A stretch of 64,000 bases of DNA, taken from Posidoniimonas corsicana. GTDB taxonomy: Bacteria; Planctomycetota; Planctomycetia; Pirellulales; Lacipirellulaceae. The notes under the pieces are model-generated. The model was given only the letters and a program-made list of their open reading frames with translations. It was not told the DNA's origin and did no database searches. The stretch is from positions 248,001 to 312,000 of the forward strand of contig NZ_SIHJ01000005.1 in NCBI RefSeq assembly GCF_007859765.1. The letters are read 5' to 3'. How positions within the stretch are numbered: position 1 is the first letter of the stretch; every line of letters begins with the position of its first letter. Shown piece after piece: positions 61,063-64,000 of this stretch. A program made the translations under genes and the position numbers.

Positions 61063-62469
61063 AGAGTCTGCCGAGCTACCCACCCTGACGCCCGGTTCGA
61101 CGCCCACCTCGTCAAGGTGGCGCTGGATCTGGGCGATGACCCGCGGGTCGTCGGTAGCGAGCCAGCCGTCCGGCTTGTCGGCGTGCCCCCAGCGGAGCCA
61201 CTGCACAAGCGCCTCGAGCTCTTCCGGCGTGCCGGCGAACGGCGGCATGAAGTTCTTGGTGCGTTGCAGCTGCGCAATGTTCAGCCGCAGCTGGTCGTCG
61301 GTCCAGCCGCTGGTCAGGTGGGCCAGCCCGTTGGCGCCGTCCCAGGTGTGGCAGACGCTGCACTGCACGCGGAACACGTGGGCCCCCAGCCCGAGCTGCT
61401 CGGGCAGCTCACGCTCGCCCCGCAACGGGTAGGGGTCGCCGGTGGTGCACCCCTCGCGGCGGAACCTGGCCACCTCGTCCTGTGTAATGGAGTTGGAGTA
61501 GAGCGTGCCGTGCACGGTGTACGGCTTGCGGATCCCCTCGCGAACGAATTCGGCGCCGGCGGTGGCGCCAAACCCCAGCGCAATCAGCAGCGCCGCGGTC
61601 GCGCCGTTGACGGTCATGCTCTTTTTGAGCAGCAACACCACCGCGTAGCCGCCGATCAGCGCCGACGCGCCAACGCCAATCCCCAGGAACATCGTCATCG
61701 CGATGCTGCCGCCCATCGCCCACGTGCGCGACGCCTCGGGCACGGCCGCCAGGAACCAGGCGCCCAAGAGCGGCATCACGGCCATCGGTGCGAGGAACCG
61801 GAACGACGCGTGCACCAGCCGCCGCCGCTCCTCAGCGTCGAACCGGGAACTGAGGTTCACCACCAGGCAGGCGACCAGCGCCGCGGTAGCCATCGACGAT
61901 AGCGTGCGGAAGATCAGCGACGGCCAGAACGTCGGGTTAAAGAACCCCTGCCAGACGCTGTGCGTTTCGTGCCAGGCGCCAGGGGTGAGCTGCCACGAGA
62001 GGATGCCGTTGATCCAGAACAGGCTCATCCACGCGGCCAGCGAGTACATCAGCAGGAGCGTCAGCCGGCTGCGTGGGTCGAGCGTCGGGCCGCGCCGGTA
62101 GAACGCGTAACCGGCGGCGACCTCCAGACAGAAGAACGTCCACTCGATGGCCCACACCCAGTGGAACTCGTCGACCATCAGCCCGATGGTCCGCGGGCTG
62201 ATCTGGATGGTAGTGAACCACATCGCCACGCCGGTCACCGCGCCGGTGACGAACGACACCAGCACCAGCACACGGAATAGGCCGTCGATGAAGCGGGTGT
62301 AGAGCTCGCCGCCGTCGGCGCCGCCGCGCATCGACCGCCACTGGAACCAGCTCATCAGCAGCCCGCCGCCGATCGCGAACTGGGCCAGGTACACGTGGAA
62401 AATACCCAGCCCCCCGATAATCATCCCCTTCATCACGGGGCCGAAATCGTTGACCGGGTAGTAGAACAT
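61054..62469 (-). CDS. CydA-like membrane protein fused to a cytochrome c domain
   Basis: 471 residues from ATG 62469. Residues 1-305 hold about eight or nine hydrophobic helices with a layout like cytochrome bd subunit I: His25 in the first helix (FHVYLAQFAIGGG), VTGVAMWFTTIQISPRT, and the Glu pair Glu109/Glu116 in WAIEWTFFCLEVAAGYAFYR. Where CydA usually has a haem b558 His after a Trp-Pro (FLHM-like), this reads FWPSLIFRT, with Arg188. The GRQPW loop of CydA is not seen. Residues 360-430 are a c-type cytochrome: QCSVCHTWDG (370-374) with candidate axial Met408 (KNFMPPFAG). It may receive electrons by cytochrome c. The 354-aa partner follows. Confidence 0.72.
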   Translation of the reverse strand: MFYYPVNDFGPVMKGMIIGGLGIFHVYLAQFAIGGGLLMSWFQWRSMRGGADGGELYTRFIDGLFRVLVLVSFVTGAVTGVAMWFTTIQISPRTIGLMVDEFHWVWAIEWTFFCLEVAAGYAFYRRGPTLDPRSRLTLLLMYSLAAWMSLFWINGILSWQLTPGAWHETHSVWQGFFNPTFWPSLIFRTLSSMATAALVACLVVNLSSRFDAEERRRLVHASFRFLAPMAVMPLLGAWFLAAVPEASRTWAMGGSIAMTMFLGIGVGASALIGGYAVVLLLKKSMTVNGATAALLIALGFGATAGAEFVREGIRKPYTVHGTLYSNSITQDEVARFRREGCTTGDPYPLRGERELPEQLGLGAHVFRVQCSVCHTWDGANGLAHLTSGWTDDQLRLNIAQLQRTKNFMPPFAGTPEELEALVQWLRWGHADKPDGWLATDDPRVIAQIQRHLDEVGVEPGVRVGSSADSNH

Positions 62470-62703
62470 CCGCGCGGGCCCCGCTGGTCGTTGGGCGTGG
62501 GAGAGGGCGGGCCGGGCGGTGAGGCGCCGCGGCCGTGCTCCTTATACCATCCACCCCGCTGCCGGCGGAGGCAATCGCCCGCGACAATCTGCCGCGGGGG
62601 GTCGGCTGGGCGGGGAAAGCTGCACTTTTGCCCCGGCGCGGCGTAAGATAGTCTTACTCACCCACCCCGAGCCCTCACCCTAAACCCTTGCTAGCTAACG
62701 CCT

Positions 62704-63609
62704 GTGGGCATTTACGACCGCGACTACGAACGACAAGGCCAGTGGCGCGACAGCTACGGCGGGGGGGGTGGTATCCAACTCCGGTTCCCTGAGACGAGCG
62801 TCAACCGCATCGTGCTGGTGACGCTGCTGGCGTACCTCGTTGAGGTCGTCTTCTTCAGCTCGCCCGACGGCAACCTGTGGGTCCGCTGGCTCAGCCTGTG
62901 GTCCAACTGGTTCTACTTCCCGTGGGAGGCATACCAGCTGCTGACCTACTCGCTGGTGCACGACCCGCACAGCATCTGGCACGTGGCGGGCAACATGTTC
63001 GGCGTGTGGATGTTCGGGCGTCAGCTGGAGCAGCGGTTCGGCAGCCGTGAGTTTATGCTTTACTATCTGGGCGCGGTCCTCGCCGGCGGGCTGGCAATCA
63101 CGCTGTACAACGTTGTTGTTCCGTCCGCGCAGCCGTTCCCGACGCTAGGCGCCTCGGCCGGGACGGTGGCGGTGATCCTGCTCTACGCCCTGCTCTACCC
63201 GCACCAAACGGTGCTGCTGTTCGCGGTGTTCCCAATCCCGATGTGGGTGCTGGGGGCGTTCATCGTGGGCCAGGACGTCATGCGGGCGCTCAGCACCGAC
63301 GCGGACGGCGTCTCGTTCCAAGGGCACCTCGGCGGGGCGGCCTTCGCCGCGGCGTACCACTTTCAGCGTTGGCGGCTGTCGAACTGGGTCCCACAGGAGT
63401 TCAAGCTGCCATCCCTTAAGCGCAGGCCAAAGCTCCGGGTGCACACCGCCCCGGACGACGAGCAGAACGAATCGCAAGACAAGCTGCGAGACGAGGTTGA
63501 CCGCATCCTGAAGAAGATCAGCGACCAGGGGTCGGACAGCCTAACGAGCAAAGAGAAGCGCCTGATGCAGAGGGCGAGCCGCGAGTTCAAGGGACGCCGG
63601 CAGTTGTGA
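62704..63609 (+). CDS. Rhomboid-family intramembrane serine protease
   Basis: 301 residues from GTG 62704. Cleaves transmembrane substrates within the bilayer. About six helices; HVAGNMFGVW (the HxxxN-like helix-2 motif), PTLGASAGTVAVI with catalytic Ser151 and FQGHLGGAAFAAAYH with catalytic His208. A soluble, charged C-terminal tail (about 235-301; DEQNESQDKLRDEVDRILKK, SLTSKEKRLMQRASRE) is planctomycete-like. The substrate is unknown. It precedes the epimerase by 27 bases. Confidence 0.92.
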   Translation: MGIYDRDYERQGQWRDSYGGGGGIQLRFPETSVNRIVLVTLLAYLVEVVFFSSPDGNLWVRWLSLWSNWFYFPWEAYQLLTYSLVHDPHSIWHVAGNMFGVWMFGRQLEQRFGSREFMLYYLGAVLAGGLAITLYNVVVPSAQPFPTLGASAGTVAVILLYALLYPHQTVLLFAVFPIPMWVLGAFIVGQDVMRALSTDADGVSFQGHLGGAAFAAAYHFQRWRLSNWVPQEFKLPSLKRRPKLRVHTAPDDEQNESQDKLRDEVDRILKKISDQGSDSLTSKEKRLMQRASREFKGRRQL

Positions 63610-63636
63610 TCCTCCGCCGGCGAGTACAATGGAAGT

Positions 63637-64000
63637 ATGAGCCTCCCCTCCCCCATCGCGGTCACCGGCGCCACCGGCATGGTCGGGTCCGCGCTGTGCC
63701 GCTCACTCCGCGACCACGGTGTCGAGGTCCGGCGGCTGGTCCGCAGCAGGCCGGCGCCCGGCTCGTCGGACGTGTACTGGAAGCCGTCCGCAGGAGAGAT
63801 CGACCGGGACGCGCTCGCGGGGATTGAGGCCGCCGTGCACCTGGCGGGCGAGAGCATCGCCGCGGGCCGCTGGACGGCGGCAAAGAAGGAGCGGATCGTC
63901 TCCAGCCGTGTCGACGGAACGCGGCTGCTGTCCCAGGCGCTTGCCGCGCTCGACCCGAAGCCGCGGGTGCTGGTCAGCGCGTCGGCGATCGGCTTCTACG
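63637..64000 (+). CDS. NAD(P)-dependent epimerase of TIGR01777/SDR39U1 type, partial
   Basis: Starts at ATG 63637 and runs off the right edge after 121 codons. ITS Rossmann start is IAVTGATGMVGSALCRSLRD, then EAAVHLAGESIAAGRW and ERIVSSRVDGTRLL, then VLVSASAIGFY at the break, where the family usually has the Ser preceding the Tyr/Lys. Usual length is about 300 residues, so roughly 180 are missing. The substrate of this family is not established. Probably co-transcribed with the rhomboid gene. Confidence 0.88.
   Translation, partial: MSLPSPIAVTGATGMVGSALCRSLRDHGVEVRRLVRSRPAPGSSDVYWKPSAGEIDRDALAGIEAAVHLAGESIAAGRWTAAKKERIVSSRVDGTRLLSQALAALDPKPRVLVSASAIGFY

Noticed and set aside
1-64000. tRNA, rRNA, CRISPR array, insertion sequence or prophage genes
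   Set aside because: Looked for T-loop-like sequences, regular spacer repeats, transposases and integrases; none was convincing.

Overview
The window looks like a GC-rich planctomycete chromosome, most likely from the Pirellulales (Lacipirellulaceae-like; inferred from gene content, not from a marker tree). The evidence is: a planctomycete small basic protein, a TIGR03009-type protein, ECF sigma factors next to a Ser/Thr kinase or membrane/anti-sigma partners, a sulfatase, and three secreted proteins with PEP-CTERM-like tails, two of which also carry a dockerin-type repeat. No tRNA, rRNA, CRISPR array, transposase or phage gene was recognised.

Layout. 0.2-6.6 kb: VTT-type membrane protein, secreted proline-rich protein, small basic protein, zinc-ribbon SDR protein, acetolactate synthase large subunit and a 74-aa membrane protein. 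6.8-14.7 kb: carbohydrate region with a DUF6786-like protein, a DUF5060-type glycosidase, an NCS1-like permease coupled to a 63-aa membrane protein, and a GH78 rhamnosidase. 14.8-19.3 kb: secreted RG-rich EF-hand protein, ECF sigma factor, membrane Ser/Thr kinase whose outer tail has the same RG-rich composition, and a coupled small gene. 19.5-24.7 kb: TIGR03009 protein, glycosyltransferase, HEAT-repeat lipoprotein, CutA. 24.7-28.1 kb: operon of metallopeptidase, beta-propeller and alpha/beta hydrolase. 28.3-37.5 kb: PhyH dioxygenase, prfB with an intact programmed frameshift, mnmA beside a dispersed inverted repeat, HAD phosphatase, ECF sigma factor plus membrane partner, thioredoxin/glycosidase-fold protein. 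37.6-42.2 kb: sulfatase, PEP-CTERM protein, anti-sigma-like membrane protein.

42.5-47.7 kb is a regulatory PTS cluster: hpf, EIIA-Ntr, HPr, Enzyme I and RNase E/G, with no sugar-transporting EIIB/EIIC. Its spacers are very GC-rich with CA-rich stretches. 47.8-52.8 kb: STAS-like protein, a 905-aa T5SS/PEP-CTERM-repeat protein, and an anti-sigma/ECF sigma pair. 52.8-56.8 kb: palindromic repeats, rplU without rpmA, a methyltransferase, a lipoprotein gene cut by an in-frame TAG, and a TPR protein. 56.9-64 kb: fumarase, a PD-(D/E)XK-like protein, a peroxiredoxin, a two-gene respiratory module (CydA-like protein fused to cytochrome c plus a multi-pass partner), a rhomboid protease and a truncated TIGR01777 epimerase.

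The items I would look at first are the CydA-like/cytochrome c module, the sigma-kinase-EF-hand locus with its shared tail composition, the amber-interrupted lipoprotein, the PTS cluster and the families of intergenic palindromes. Domain names come from reading the sequences by eye; no searches were run.
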